Source of the DNA: DATHWB01 sp040902855
GTDB lineage: Bacteria > Actinomycetota > Acidimicrobiia > Spongiisociales > ZC4RG35
Direction of reading: 5' to 3'
DNA: 26,676 nt
Assembly (NCBI GenBank): GCA_040902855.1
Contig: JBBDWN010000078.1
Span: forward strand, 1 to 26,676
This document shows, piece after piece, positions 1 to 8,692 of this stretch. Position 1 is the stretch's first letter. Each line of letters starts with the position of its first letter. A program made the position numbers and the translations under genes. The notes below the pieces were generated by a model. It saw nothing but the letters and a program-made list of their open reading frames with translations, made no database searches and was not told the origin of the DNA.

Positions 1-1479
1 TCCAACGTCGCGCTGTTCCTGGCGGGTTTGATCGTCGTGTTCGCCCCCCTCGCCATGCACCGGGTCTCCCGGATCGCCCTCGTGCTCAACGGTCTGCTGG
101 TGTTCGGGGTCCTGACGCGTTGGGAGCCGTCGGTGGTACGTGCCGCGGCCATGGCCGGCCTCGTGGTGCTCGGGCGTTTCGTCGGTGTCCCGCTCGAGCC
201 CGTCACCGCCCTTGCCGTGGTCGGTGGGGCGAGCATCCTCATCGAGCCTGGGCTCTTGGGTTCGGTGGGCTTTCAGCTGTCGATGCTGGCCACGGCCGGT
301 CTCATCACCGGAGCGCGGCTTTGGCCGGGCCACGGCCGAATTCGCACACTATTGACCGCCACCGTCGCCGCCCAGCTGGCAGTCGCGCCGCTGCTTCTTG
401 CCGTGTTCGGAACCGTGCCCCTTCTCTCGCCGATCGCCAATCTGGTGGCGATCCCGCTGGTAACCGTCGCCACCGGCGTGGCGGGAGCCGGCTCCGCCCT
501 GGGTGTCGACTGGCTGGTTGCGGTCGCCGAGGTCCTGGCCGAGGGGTTCGTCGCCGTTGCCAGAGTCGCGGCGCCCTGGCCCCAGCTCACCCACGTTTCG
601 TTTGCGGCCGTGGCGGCAGGGGCGGCGGTCTGCATCCGATTTCGCCGGGTCAGGGTCTTGGCAGCGTGTGTTGCCGCGATCGTCGTCGCCGCGTCGATGG
701 TGTCGTCTGCGGCCGCTCCCGCCCGCGGTGTCGTCTTCTTCGACGTCGGACAGGGCGACGCCGCCCTCGTCCGACTGTCGGGATTCACGATCCTGATCGA
801 CGGTGGGCCCGATCCGGCGTTGCTCGCAGCCACGCTCGCCCGGTACGGCGTCGATCGAATCGACCTTGCCGTCGTCACCCACGTCCATGCCGACCACGCC
901 GCCGGACTGGCCGGGATCATCGCGCGAATCCCGGTCGGCCGGATCTGGCAGGCGTTCGAGCCTCACGAGACAGCTGCCTCTCGGGCGGTGATCGATTCCG
1001 CCGAGGCGCGCGGGGTTCCGGTCGAGCGGCCGACCATCGGAGGACGTCTGACCGTCGGGTCAGACACCGTCGAAGTCCTCGGCCCGAAGCGCCGCTACGA
1101 CAGCCCCAACGACCAATCCATCGTTCTCCTCGTCACGATCGACGGGACTCGCATCCTGTTCTCGGGCGACGTCGAGACGGTGGCCCAGGCCGAGCTCGCC
1201 GTTCCCGATGTGGACGTCCTCAAGGTTCCGCACCAGGGTGCCGCCACCTCGGAGTCCGATTGGCTTGCCGCCCACGCCGGGAGCCTGGCGGTCGTGAGCG
1301 TCGGCGAAAACGCCTTCGGACATCCGGTCCCCTGGGTGATCGAGACGTTGCGGTCGGCCGGGGCGGAAGTGATTCGTACCGACGAGGTGGGTGACGTCGT
1401 ACTCGACGCCGATGGCGGGCCTGCACTCCGCAGTCGAGGTCGGTCGCCGTCACAGCCGGGCGGTACGCTCGGCGTGTGA
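1..1479 (+). CDS. comEC: ComEC/Rec2 DNA-uptake channel, C-terminal part (5' end outside window)
   Basis: ComEC forms the inner-membrane channel for single-stranded DNA uptake in natural transformation. The reading frame is open from base 1 and gives 492 residues, so the N-terminal OB-like part and some membrane helices lie upstream. The first ~230 residues are hydrophobic and contain the competence-domain motifs WEPSVVRAAAMAG and GFQLSMLATAGL. A metallo-beta-lactamase-like domain follows, with FFDVGQGDAALV, LIDGGPDP, the metal motif THVHADHAAG, FSGDVE and VPHQGAATS, then GHPVPWVIE near the end. Its stop overlaps the holA start (GTGA). The comEC-holA-rpsT order is common in bacteria. Many organisms keep comEC without being naturally transformable, so competence should not be assumed from this gene alone. 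Confidence 0.93.
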   Translation, partial: SNVALFLAGLIVVFAPLAMHRVSRIALVLNGLLVFGVLTRWEPSVVRAAAMAGLVVLGRFVGVPLEPVTALAVVGGASILIEPGLLGSVGFQLSMLATAGLITGARLWPGHGRIRTLLTATVAAQLAVAPLLLAVFGTVPLLSPIANLVAIPLVTVATGVAGAGSALGVDWLVAVAEVLAEGFVAVARVAAPWPQLTHVSFAAVAAGAAVCIRFRRVRVLAACVAAIVVAASMVSSAAAPARGVVFFDVGQGDAALVRLSGFTILIDGGPDPALLAATLARYGVDRIDLAVVTHVHADHAAGLAGIIARIPVGRIWQAFEPHETAASRAVIDSAEARGVPVERPTIGGRLTVGSDTVEVLGPKRRYDSPNDQSIVLLVTIDGTRILFSGDVETVAQAELAVPDVDVLKVPHQGAATSESDWLAAHAGSLAVVSVGENAFGHPVPWVIETLRSAGAEVIRTDEVGDVVLDADGGPALRSRGRSPSQPGGTLGV

Positions 1480-2444
1480 TCCTCCACCTCTCCGGACCAT
1501 CCAACGCCGGCCCGGGCGAACGGGACCTGATGCTCACCAAGGCCCGTGAGTTCCTGTCGGCGGCCGACGAAGTCGTCAGGATCGACGTGCCAGGACGCGG
1601 CGGCTCCGAAGAGGGTTCGGGTTCGATGAGGGCCGAGATCGAAACGGCCATCCCGGTGCTGCAGTCAGCATCGCTGTTCGGTGGCGTGTTCGGTCTCGAG
1701 ATCGTCGACGCCAACCAACTGAACGCCGCCGAAGCAACGATCCTGGCCGAGCTGGTCGAGAAAATGGATCAGACGGCAGTGGCCCTGGTGGTCGTCTCAT
1801 TCGGGGCGGTACCGGCGGTCTTCGCCAAAGCCCTCAAGGCGCACGGCAAGGTCGAGGCGATCAAGAAGATGCGAGAGCGCGACAGCCAGAGTTGGCTGGT
1901 CGAAGAGGTGCGGTCACGCCGCCTGGCGATGGACGGCGCCGCGATCGAGATTCTCATCCAGCGGTTCGGCACCGACACCGCGTCGTTGGGCCAAGCCCTC
2001 GATCAACTCGCCGGGGAGAAGATCACGGCCGAGTTGATCAAGGACCGCTTCAGGAACCGTCCGAACGAACCGACGTGGCTGTACACCGATGCGGTGACGA
2101 AGGGCAACGCCGGCGACGCCCTCCGCCGTCTGGGGGATCTCCTCACCCACACTCACCCGCTGGTGCTGCTCAGTGCGCTGGAGAGTGAGGTGCGACGCCG
2201 GGCGTTGGCGCTCTCATCGTCTGACATCGAAGAGTTCCGGGCGCACATGGGGGCGCGCAGCAATGACCGATCGATCGAGTTCTTGTGGCGGAACCGGGCC
2301 AAGACGAAAGATTCGAGCCTGCGGGCGGCCCTGGATGCGCTCGTGCGGGCGGACCGGATCCTGAAGTCGGCGCCGGAGCCCATGCACCGGATCACCATGG
2401 AGCGGCTGACGGTGGCGATGTCCCGCTGGATGGCGGGCAGATAG
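1476..2444 (+). CDS. holA: DNA polymerase III subunit delta (clamp loader)
   Basis: The delta subunit of the clamp loader opens the sliding beta clamp. The 322-residue length is normal for the family. The N-terminal part resembles a degenerate AAA+ domain: QSASLFGG near residue 64, the hydrophobic strand VALVVVSFG near 101, and the delta-type sequence MDGAAIEILIQRFGTDTASLGQALDQLAG near 150. A helical C-terminal domain follows. Identity rests on this overall pattern and on the conserved position between comEC and rpsT. The start is GTG, overlapping the comEC stop by 4 bp, which suggests translational coupling. It converges on rpsT with only 5 bp between the two stop codons. Confidence 0.9.
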   Translation: MILHLSGPSNAGPGERDLMLTKAREFLSAADEVVRIDVPGRGGSEEGSGSMRAEIETAIPVLQSASLFGGVFGLEIVDANQLNAAEATILAELVEKMDQTAVALVVVSFGAVPAVFAKALKAHGKVEAIKKMRERDSQSWLVEEVRSRRLAMDGAAIEILIQRFGTDTASLGQALDQLAGEKITAELIKDRFRNRPNEPTWLYTDAVTKGNAGDALRRLGDLLTHTHPLVLLSALESEVRRRALALSSSDIEEFRAHMGARSNDRSIEFLWRNRAKTKDSSLRAALDALVRADRILKSAPEPMHRITMERLTVAMSRWMAGR

Positions 2445-2449
2445 TCCGG

Positions 2450-2698
2450 TCAGTCGGAAGCGAGGCGCTTGGCGAGCCGCGACTTCTTGCGGGCCGCGGT
2501 GCGCTTGTGCAGCACACCCTTTGAGACCGCTTGGTCGATCTTCTTCTGTGCCAGGCGGAAGGCTTCGTCGGTCTCTCCAGCTTCAGCGTTGACGACCTGC
2601 TTCTCGCGGGTCTTCAACTCCGAGCGGACAGCCTTGTTGCGCTGACGGTTCAGCTCGTTCTGGCGATTGCGCTTGATCTGGGACTTGATGTTGGCCAT
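2450..2698 (-). CDS. rpsT: 30S ribosomal protein S20
   Basis: S20 is a primary 16S rRNA-binding protein of the small subunit. The 82-residue product is very basic and begins MANIKSQIKRNRQNELNRQR, as expected for S20. The C-terminal part contains KGVLHKRTAARKKSRLAKR, the typical S20 ending. The ATG is preceded on the minus strand by AGAGGA about 7 nt upstream, a good ribosome-binding site. In-frame sequence upstream of this ATG runs into the assembly gap and is not part of the gene. The promoter would lie inside the gap, so its regulation cannot be read here. Confidence 0.97.
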   Translation of the reverse strand: MANIKSQIKRNRQNELNRQRNKAVRSELKTREKQVVNAEAGETDEAFRLAQKKIDQAVSKGVLHKRTAARKKSRLAKRLASD

Positions 2699-2711
2699 GA
2701 CCGATTCCTCT

Positions 2712-2811
2712 NNNNNNNNNNNNNNNNNNNNNNNNNNNNNNNNNNNNNNNNNNNNNNNNNNNNNNNNNNNNNNNNNNNNNNNNNNNNNNNNNNNNNNNNN
2801 NNNNNNNNNNN
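2712..2811. other. Assembly gap of exactly 100 N
   Basis: One hundred ambiguous bases separate the divergent rpsT and lepA genes. A round 100 is the usual placeholder for a scaffold join of unknown size. The rpsT promoter and possibly part of the lepA promoter region are missing, and a small gene could be hidden here. Confidence 0.98.
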
Positions 2812-2856
2812 CGGGCCGCTGCCGAAGGGGCAATCTACCAGGGCCGCGACGACCGG

Positions 2857-2862
2857 TACAAT
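2857..2862 (+). promoter_or_regulatory. Candidate -10 box for lepA-hemW
   Basis: TACAAT matches the TATAAT consensus at five of six positions and lies 32 nt before the lepA ATG. I see no convincing -35 at 16-18 nt spacing. GGTGG at 2879-2883 is the only weak SD. Confidence 0.45.
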
Positions 2863-2894
2863 CTCGCACAGGCCGTCGGTGGTCCACCCTTCTC

Positions 2895-4697
2895 ATGATC
2901 GATCAGTCGCGCATCCGTAACTTCAGCATCATCGCCCACATCGACCACGGGAAGTCGACCCTGGCCGATCGTCTTCTCGAACGAACCGGGGCGATCACCG
3001 AGCGCGAAATGCGCGACCAGGTCCTCGACACGATGGATCTGGAGCGCGAACGCGGGATCACGATCAAGGCGAACAACGTCCGGCTCACGTACACGGCTCG
3101 CGACGGCCTGGACTACACGATCCACCTCATCGACACCCCCGGCCATGTCGACTTCTCCTACGAGGTCTCGCGTTCGCTGGCTGCGTGCGAGGGCGCCTTG
3201 CTCCTGGCCGACGCCGCCCAGGGGGTGCAGGCCCAGACCCTCGCCAACGCCTACCTGGCGATCGAAGCAGGCCTCGAGATCGTGCCTGCCCTCAACAAGA
3301 TCGACCTGGCGGCGGCCGATCCCGATCGGGTCGCAGGCGAGATCGTCAACATCCTCGGCGGCGAACCGGACGACGTCCTCCGCATCTCGGCGAAGACCGG
3401 AGACGGGGTGGAGGATCTGCTGGAGCGGCTGGTTCGCGACGTTCCCGCGCCGGCCGGGGACGCCAATGCCCCCTTACGCGCCCTGGTATTCGACTCGCAC
3501 TTCGACGCCTACCGGGGGGTGGTGTGTTCGATACGCATCGTCGACGGTCGGATGTCGCGCGGTCAGCAAGTCAGGTTCATGGCCACCGGTGACGACCACG
3601 GGGTCTCGGAGATCGGAGTGCTCACACCCAAGGCCACCGTGGTCCAGACGCTCGGACCCGGCGAGGTCGGATATCTGATCACCGGCGAGAAGGAGATCGA
3701 TCGGATCAAGGTCGGTGACACGATCACGGCGGTCGGCTCGCCCGCCTCGGTTCCGCTGCCCGGATATGAGGAGCCCAAACCGATGGTGTTCTCCGGGATC
3801 TTCCCGACGGACGGCGACGACTTCGAGAACCTGCGCGAGGCGCTCGACAAACTTCGGCTGAACGACTCGTCGTTGTCCTACGAGCCGGAGACTTCGAAGG
3901 CGCTGGGTTTCGGGTTCCGGACAGGTTTCCTGGGACTGCTCCACATGGAGATCGTTCGCGAGCGGTTGGAGCGCGAGTACGACCTCGACCTGGTCGCCAC
4001 CGCACCGTCGGTGGCCTATCAGGTCCTTCTCACCGACGGCTCGGAGATCGACGTCCGATCCCCCCAGGACCTCCCGGATCCGTCCGGCATCCAGACCATC
4101 TCCGAGCCCTACATCCGGGCGATGATCCTCAGCCCATCCGAGTTCATCGGGACGATCATGGAACTCGTCACGAACCGGCGCGGGGAGATGGGATCGATGA
4201 CCTATCTGAGTCCCGAGCGAGTCGAGATGACCTACCGCATCCCGCTGGCCGAAATCGTCCTCGACTTCTTCGACAACCTGAAGTCCCGCACCAAGGGGTA
4301 TGCCTCGTTGGACTACGAGCCGGACGGGTACGGACCGTCCGACCTGGTCAAGGTTGAGGTCCTCCTCAACGGTGCGGCCGTGGACGCGTTCTCTGCGATC
4401 GTCCATCGGGACAAGGCATACGACTACGGCAAGATGATGGTCGAGCGTCTCAAAGAGCTCATCCCGCGGCAGATGTTCGACATCCCCATCCAGGCGGCGA
4501 TCGGTTCGAGGATCATCGCCCGCGAGACCGTCAAGGCGCGCCGCAAGGATGTGACGGCCAAGTGTTACGGCGGTGACATCAGCCGAAAGCGCAAGCTGTT
4601 GGAGAAGCAGAAGGAAGGCAAGAAGCGGATGAAGATGGTGGGCTCGGTGGAAGTGCCGCAGGAGGCGTTCGTCGCCGCCCTCCAGGTCGACCAGTGA
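2895..4697 (+). CDS. lepA: Elongation factor 4 (LepA), ribosome-associated GTPase
   Basis: LepA/EF4 is a translational GTPase that binds the ribosome and has roles in back-translocation and in 30S biogenesis. From the ATG at 2895 the product has 600 residues, the family norm. GTPase motifs: G1 AHIDHGKST at 14-22, G3 DTPGHVDF at 80-87, G4 NKID at 134-137 and G5 SAKTG. The LepA-type C-terminal domain includes KVEVLLNG and ends with GKKRMKMVGSVEVPQEAF. Upstream in-frame sequence crosses the N gap and is rejected because MIDQSRIRNFSIIAHIDHGK is the normal LepA N-terminus. It overlaps hemW by 4 bp (GTGA). Confidence 0.98.
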   Translation: MIDQSRIRNFSIIAHIDHGKSTLADRLLERTGAITEREMRDQVLDTMDLERERGITIKANNVRLTYTARDGLDYTIHLIDTPGHVDFSYEVSRSLAACEGALLLADAAQGVQAQTLANAYLAIEAGLEIVPALNKIDLAAADPDRVAGEIVNILGGEPDDVLRISAKTGDGVEDLLERLVRDVPAPAGDANAPLRALVFDSHFDAYRGVVCSIRIVDGRMSRGQQVRFMATGDDHGVSEIGVLTPKATVVQTLGPGEVGYLITGEKEIDRIKVGDTITAVGSPASVPLPGYEEPKPMVFSGIFPTDGDDFENLREALDKLRLNDSSLSYEPETSKALGFGFRTGFLGLLHMEIVRERLEREYDLDLVATAPSVAYQVLLTDGSEIDVRSPQDLPDPSGIQTISEPYIRAMILSPSEFIGTIMELVTNRRGEMGSMTYLSPERVEMTYRIPLAEIVLDFFDNLKSRTKGYASLDYEPDGYGPSDLVKVEVLLNGAAVDAFSAIVHRDKAYDYGKMMVERLKELIPRQMFDIPIQAAIGSRIIARETVKARRKDVTAKCYGGDISRKRKLLEKQKEGKKRMKMVGSVEVPQEAFVAALQVDQ

Positions 4698-5854
4698 TCT
4701 CGGCGGCGTCGGCGGCCGCAGTCGAAGACGCTGCCTCTCTGGCCACCGCCTACGTCCACATCCCCTTCTGCGCCAGGGTGTGCCCGTACTGCGACTTCAC
4801 CGTCGTCGAGGGCCGCGACGACGTGACAGATCGGTACGTCTCCGCACTCCGACAGGAGATCGATTCGACCCCTCCGTGGCGGCCCCTCGATGCGGTGTTC
4901 GTGGGCGGCGGTACCCCGAGCCGGATCGGCGCTGGGCGTCTCGGCTCGATCCTCGACGCGATCCGGCGTACACACGGCATTCGTGGCGGGGCCGAGGTCA
5001 CGCTCGAGGCGAATCCCGAGGACATCGACGACGAGTCGGCCGCCGCGCTGGTCGACGTGGGTTTCTCGCGTATTTCTCTCGGTGTCCAGTCGTTCGACGA
5101 CCGAGTGCTTGCCGACCTCGGCCGGATGCACGACTCGCTGCGGGCTACCGAGTCTGTCGCGGCCGCGTTGAGCGCAGGGTTCGACTCTGTCTCGGTCGAC
5201 TTGATCTTCGGTTCGCCCACCGAGACGACGGCGTCGTGGGACAGGACTCTCCGTTCGGCCATCTCCCTGGCTCCGCAGCACATCTCCACCTACTCGCTCA
5301 CCGTCGAACCAGGCACCGTCCTGTGGAAGCAGGTGAGGGGCGGGGCGCCCGAACCCGACGGCGACATCCAGGCGGACCGTTGGGAAGCAGCCACCGAGAT
5401 GCTGGAGTCCGCCGGATACGAGCGCTACGAGGTATCGAATTTCTCCCGGTCCGGTCATCACTGCCGCTACAACGCCGCCGTCTGGGGGCATGCCGAGTAT
5501 CTGGCGTTCGGTGTCGGCGCCCACGGGTACCGGAACGGCGTGCGGACAGTGAACGTTCGCCGACTCGACACCTATGTCGAGAGGGTCGAGACGGGTATCG
5601 GTCCGACGCAGGCGTCAGATCCTGTCGGGGGCTGGGCCCGAGAACAGGAGAGGCTGTTCGTCGGACTCAGGCGTACCGCCGGTGCGCTGCTCGGTGACGG
5701 CGGTGCCGCGCTGATCGCCAGCGACGCCGGGCGGCGCCTCGTCGAGCACGGGGTGATCGACGTGGTCGACGGTCGCCTGGTGATTGTTCGACCCCTCCTG
5801 ACCGATGAGGTGCTTCGGGCGGTCCTCGCCCTCGATCCACGCGGTCCGGGGTGA
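4694..5854 (+). CDS. hemW: HemW-type radical SAM heme chaperone
   Basis: HemW is a cytoplasmic radical SAM protein that carries heme; it is often mis-annotated as oxygen-independent coproporphyrinogen oxidase (HemN). The 386-residue product has the 4Fe-4S motif HIPFCARVCPYCDF with Cys26, Cys30 and Cys33. In the HemW type the last cysteine is followed by Asp-Phe, rather than by the extra Cys of true HemN. GGGTPS near residue 75 and the central LGVQSFDD support the family. The GTG start overlaps the lepA stop; lepA-hemW-hrcA is a common order. I prefer HemW to HemN, and an oxidase function is not supported. Confidence 0.92.
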   Translation: MISAASAAAVEDAASLATAYVHIPFCARVCPYCDFTVVEGRDDVTDRYVSALRQEIDSTPPWRPLDAVFVGGGTPSRIGAGRLGSILDAIRRTHGIRGGAEVTLEANPEDIDDESAAALVDVGFSRISLGVQSFDDRVLADLGRMHDSLRATESVAAALSAGFDSVSVDLIFGSPTETTASWDRTLRSAISLAPQHISTYSLTVEPGTVLWKQVRGGAPEPDGDIQADRWEAATEMLESAGYERYEVSNFSRSGHHCRYNAAVWGHAEYLAFGVGAHGYRNGVRTVNVRRLDTYVERVETGIGPTQASDPVGGWAREQERLFVGLRRTAGALLGDGGAALIASDAGRRLVEHGVIDVVDGRLVIVRPLLTDEVLRAVLALDPRGPG

Positions 5855-5881
5855 CTGTCACTCTCGGGGGGAGAGTGCTAA
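5855..5881 (+). promoter_or_regulatory. CIRCE operator (HrcA binding site)
   Basis: CIRCE is TTAGCACTC-N9-GAGTGCTAA. Here the right arm GAGTGCTAA (5873-5881) is perfect, the spacer is exactly 9 nt (5864-5872), and the left arm CTGTCACTC (5855-5863) matches six of nine. It starts immediately after the hemW stop and ends 12 nt before the hrcA ATG. CTGTCA (5855-5860) also fits a -35 and TAAATT (5879-5884) a -10 with an 18-bp spacer, so bound HrcA would cover the promoter. This predicts heat-shock autoregulation of hrcA-dnaJ-rsmE. Confidence 0.87.
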
Positions 5882-5893
5882 ATTTGGCTTCAC

Positions 5894-6904
5894 ATGGATG
5901 ACCGACAGACCGACGAACGCGACGATCGTCGGGACGAGGTGCTCAGGGCGCTCGTCGAGGAGCACATCCGCACGGGCGAGCCCGTCAGTTCCAAGACCGT
6001 GCTCGAGTCGACTGGGCTGCCCGTCTCCGGCGCAACCATTCGCAACGAACTGGCGTCGCTCGAACGCGAGGGTTTTGCGGTTCAGCCCCACACGTCCGCC
6101 GGGCGCGTGCCGACAGCCCGCGCCTATCGCTATTACGTCGACCATCTGTCGCCGACGAAGCTGCACAATCCCACCCAGCGCCGGATCTCCGACTTCTTCG
6201 CCACGATGCACGTCGAACTCGGTCGTCTTCTCAAGGCGACGACGGAACTCCTCACCGACCTCACCCAGTACCCCTCGGTGGCCATCGGGCCCGGCGCCAC
6301 CGGCGAGATCGTGCGGGCGACGCATCTCGTTCAGACGGGTGCGAAGACTGCGCTGCTCGTGGTTGTGACGGCCTCGGGGCGAGTGTCCCAAGAGCTGTGT
6401 CGGCTCCCCGAGCCGATGACCACCAAGGAATTGGAGCGGACCGAAGAGGTCCTCGCCAGATCGGTCGTAGGGAAGGAAATCTCATCGACGTCTGACTTCG
6501 CGCTCCGCTCGGTCGAGGTGTCTGCCCCGGTCAGAGCGGCGTTGTCCGTTGTCGAGAACGCGCTGCGCGATGCCTCTGCCCGGACCGCCGACGTGTATGT
6601 CGGCGGCACCCGACAGATGGCGACGGTATGGGACAACCTCACCACCGTTCAGCGGGTTCTCGAGGTGCTCGAGCGGGAGGCCACACTGCTGAGCATGCTC
6701 GGAGGTGCGGAGGGGACCAGCATTCGCATCGGAGACGAGCTGCCCACCGATGACGTCGATCTCGCAGTCGTGTCGACGGGCTACGAGATCGCCGCCGGGG
6801 GCGGCCGGGTGGGAGTGATCGGCCCCATGCGCATGGACTATCGGAAGGTGATCTCTGCGGTCGAAGGTGTCAGCCGCGAACTGGGCGACCGGATGGCGGA
6901 CTGA
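5894..6904 (+). CDS. hrcA: Heat-inducible transcription repressor HrcA
   Basis: HrcA binds CIRCE and represses chaperone genes when GroEL is free; heat titrates GroEL and relieves repression. The 336-residue protein has the N-terminal winged helix: RRDEVLRALVEEHIRTGEPV, then SGATIRNELASLEREGF and QPHTSAGRVPTARAYRYYVD. A GAF-like middle and C-terminal region follow (GPMRMDYRKVISAVEGVSREL near the end). The ATG has no SD and lies 9 nt after a TAAATT box, so the mRNA may be nearly leaderless. It is followed by dnaJ after 7 bp. Its own CIRCE lies directly upstream, which strengthens the call. Confidence 0.97.
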   Translation: MDDRQTDERDDRRDEVLRALVEEHIRTGEPVSSKTVLESTGLPVSGATIRNELASLEREGFAVQPHTSAGRVPTARAYRYYVDHLSPTKLHNPTQRRISDFFATMHVELGRLLKATTELLTDLTQYPSVAIGPGATGEIVRATHLVQTGAKTALLVVVTASGRVSQELCRLPEPMTTKELERTEEVLARSVVGKEISSTSDFALRSVEVSAPVRAALSVVENALRDASARTADVYVGGTRQMATVWDNLTTVQRVLEVLEREATLLSMLGGAEGTSIRIGDELPTDDVDLAVVSTGYEIAAGGGRVGVIGPMRMDYRKVISAVEGVSRELGDRMAD

Positions 6905-6911
6905 CTCGAAA

Positions 6912-7997
6912 ATGGCCAAGGATTACTACGGGGCGCTCGGCGTCGGCCGAGACGCGGCGCCTGAAGAGGTCAAACGGGCATTTCGGAGGCTCGCCCGCGA
7001 GAGCCATCCCGACGCCAACCCGGGCGATCCGCACGCCGAGGAGCGCTTCCGCGAGGTGGCCGAGGCCTATGAAGTGCTGTCCGATCCCAAGAGGCGCGCC
7101 GCATACGACCGAGGTGACACGCTCGACCTCGGTGACCTCTTCGGCGGGTTCGGAGGCGGCGGACTCGACGATCTTCTGCGCTCGGTCTTCGGTGAGAGCG
7201 GGCTGTTCGGGGCCGCGACGGGCGCCGGGCCCGGTCGAGGAAGGGACGTCCTCACCAGGGTGCGAATCTCGCTCGCTCAGGCGGCTTTCGGAACGCCGAT
7301 CGACGTCAAGTTCAGGACTTCGGTGCTGTGCGATGTCTGCCAAGGCTCGGGAGCCAAACCGGGGACCGACCGGCTCACCTGTCCAACCTGTCAGGGCACC
7401 GGCGCACAGCGGGTGGCACGCCGGGGGATTCTCGGAACAATGATGTCGGTCACGACGTGTGGCACGTGTTCGGGTGCCGGCGAGATCATCACCGAACGGT
7501 GTGAAGGATGCGCCGGTGCCGGCACGGTCGACGAGGATCGGACTGTCGGCGTCGAGATCCCGCCTGGCGTCGCCACCGGGACGCGGCTGCGGCTGAACCA
7601 TGAGGGTGAGGCGGCTGGGCGCGGCGGACGAGCTGGCGACCTGTTCGTCGAGATCCAGGTCCTCGCCGATGACCGGTTCGAGCGGCAGGGTGACGATCTG
7701 ATCCACCGAACTTCGATCGGTATCGCAGAGGCAGCGTTGGGTACCACCATCGAAGTGCCCTTGATCGACGACGAGACGATCGAAGTCGACGTGCCCGCCG
7801 GGACCCAGCCTGGATGGGTGACTCGTCTGCCAGGGAAAGGGATGACGAGGCTTGGTCGACGGGGGAGGGGCGACCTGGCGGTCGTCGTCGGAGTCGAAGT
7901 TCCCACCGACCTCTCGGTCGAGGAGGAGGACCTCCTTCGCCAGTTCGCCGAACAGAGGAGTGAACAGCCGGCGAGCCGCAAGCGGCGCTGGATCTGA
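6912..7997 (+). CDS. dnaJ: Chaperone DnaJ (Hsp40), type I
   Basis: DnaJ delivers substrates to DnaK and stimulates its ATPase. The 361-residue product has a J domain starting KDYYGALGV with HPD at 32-34, a Gly/Phe-rich stretch (GDLFGGFGGGG, about 74-84), and four CxxCxGxG zinc repeats: Cys140/143, 157/160, 183/186 and 197/200. A C-terminal substrate-binding domain follows. The ATG at 6912 is chosen because MAKDYYGALGV is the expected J-domain start. Linkage to hrcA rather than to dnaK-grpE matches the actinobacterial dnaJ2 arrangement. Its stop overlaps the rsmE ATG by one base (TGATG). Confidence 0.97.
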   Translation: MAKDYYGALGVGRDAAPEEVKRAFRRLARESHPDANPGDPHAEERFREVAEAYEVLSDPKRRAAYDRGDTLDLGDLFGGFGGGGLDDLLRSVFGESGLFGAATGAGPGRGRDVLTRVRISLAQAAFGTPIDVKFRTSVLCDVCQGSGAKPGTDRLTCPTCQGTGAQRVARRGILGTMMSVTTCGTCSGAGEIITERCEGCAGAGTVDEDRTVGVEIPPGVATGTRLRLNHEGEAAGRGGRAGDLFVEIQVLADDRFERQGDDLIHRTSIGIAEAALGTTIEVPLIDDETIEVDVPAGTQPGWVTRLPGKGMTRLGRRGRGDLAVVVGVEVPTDLSVEEEDLLRQFAEQRSEQPASRKRRWI

Positions 7998-8656
7998 TGG
8001 CCAGACACGTCCCGCACCTCTACGTGTCGGGGCCGTGGGAAGCTCCCATCCTCCCGCTCACCGACGCGGCCGTCAGGCACCTCCGCAAGTCCCTCCGCTG
8101 CTCGGACGGTGATGCGCTGTCGTACAGCGATGGCGCCGGTCAGATCGGTGAGGGGCGTCTCGAGGGGAGCAGCGTCGTCCGGGGCGACGAGCACGAGGTG
8201 CCGCAGGGCCGGCTCCCGGTCATTGCGGTGGCGGCCCCGGCCAACAAGGACCGGGTCCGCTTCCTCGTCGAAAAGCTCGCCGAACTCGGTACGCCGGAGC
8301 TCTGGTGGTTGACCACGGCGTTTGGTGAGGGCCGATTGCCACCGGACGGCAAGGTCGAATCTTGGTGCCGCAGCGCCCTCGAGCAGAGCCGGTCGGCATG
8401 GTTGATGAGAGTCTCGAAGCGGACGATCGGTCTCGGCGAACTCCCACCCGGGACGGTGTTCGCCGATCAGTCCGGCTCAACCGATGAGATCGGGACCGCC
8501 CCATGCGTGGCGATCGGTCCAGAGGGAGGGTGGGCGCCCGGTGAGATTCCCGAAGGTGCGCCAGTTCGTTCCTTCGGAACATCGGTGCTCCGCGTCGAGA
8601 CTGCCGCGGTCGCCGCCACCGTCCTGGCAGTTTCCCAAAGATCACCTGACCACTGA
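7997..8656 (+). CDS. rsmE: 16S rRNA (uracil-1498-N3)-methyltransferase RsmE
   Basis: RsmE methylates U1498 of 16S rRNA in the assembled 30S subunit using S-adenosylmethionine. The 219-residue product has the SPOUT-class knot motifs IGPEGGW (173-179) and LRVETAAVAA (from 198), and a short N-terminal PUA-like region with VRHLRKSLRCSDGD. It is somewhat shorter than the usual ~240-250 residues. Placement directly after dnaJ is standard in actinobacteria and Firmicutes. It is probably co-transcribed with hrcA-dnaJ from the CIRCE promoter. Confidence 0.95.
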   Translation: MARHVPHLYVSGPWEAPILPLTDAAVRHLRKSLRCSDGDALSYSDGAGQIGEGRLEGSSVVRGDEHEVPQGRLPVIAVAAPANKDRVRFLVEKLAELGTPELWWLTTAFGEGRLPPDGKVESWCRSALEQSRSAWLMRVSKRTIGLGELPPGTVFADQSGSTDEIGTAPCVAIGPEGGWAPGEIPEGAPVRSFGTSVLRVETAAVAATVLAVSQRSPDH

Positions 8657-8662
8657 GAGTGG

Positions 8663-8684
8663 TAACCTGGTGCGCCGGGGGAGG
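8663..8684 (+). promoter_or_regulatory. Candidate -10 box and strong SD ahead of the leader ORF and bldD-like gene
   Basis: TAACCT (8663-8668) fits TANNNT just after the rsmE stop, and GGGAGG (8679-8684) is a strong SD. That SD lies 8 nt before ATGATG at 8693, not near the start of the regulator. No clear -35 is seen, so the promoter call is tentative; the SD is more convincing. Confidence 0.45.
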
Positions 8685-8692
8685 GAAGACAC

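Noticed and set aside
2667..2894. N-terminal extension of lepA through the gap
   Set aside because: The extra residues derive partly from N bases and from rpsT antisense; the normal LepA N-terminus begins at 2895.
3474..4406. 310-codon minus-strand frame within lepA
   Set aside because: lepA is complete and well conserved over the same bases; the antisense product resembles no family.
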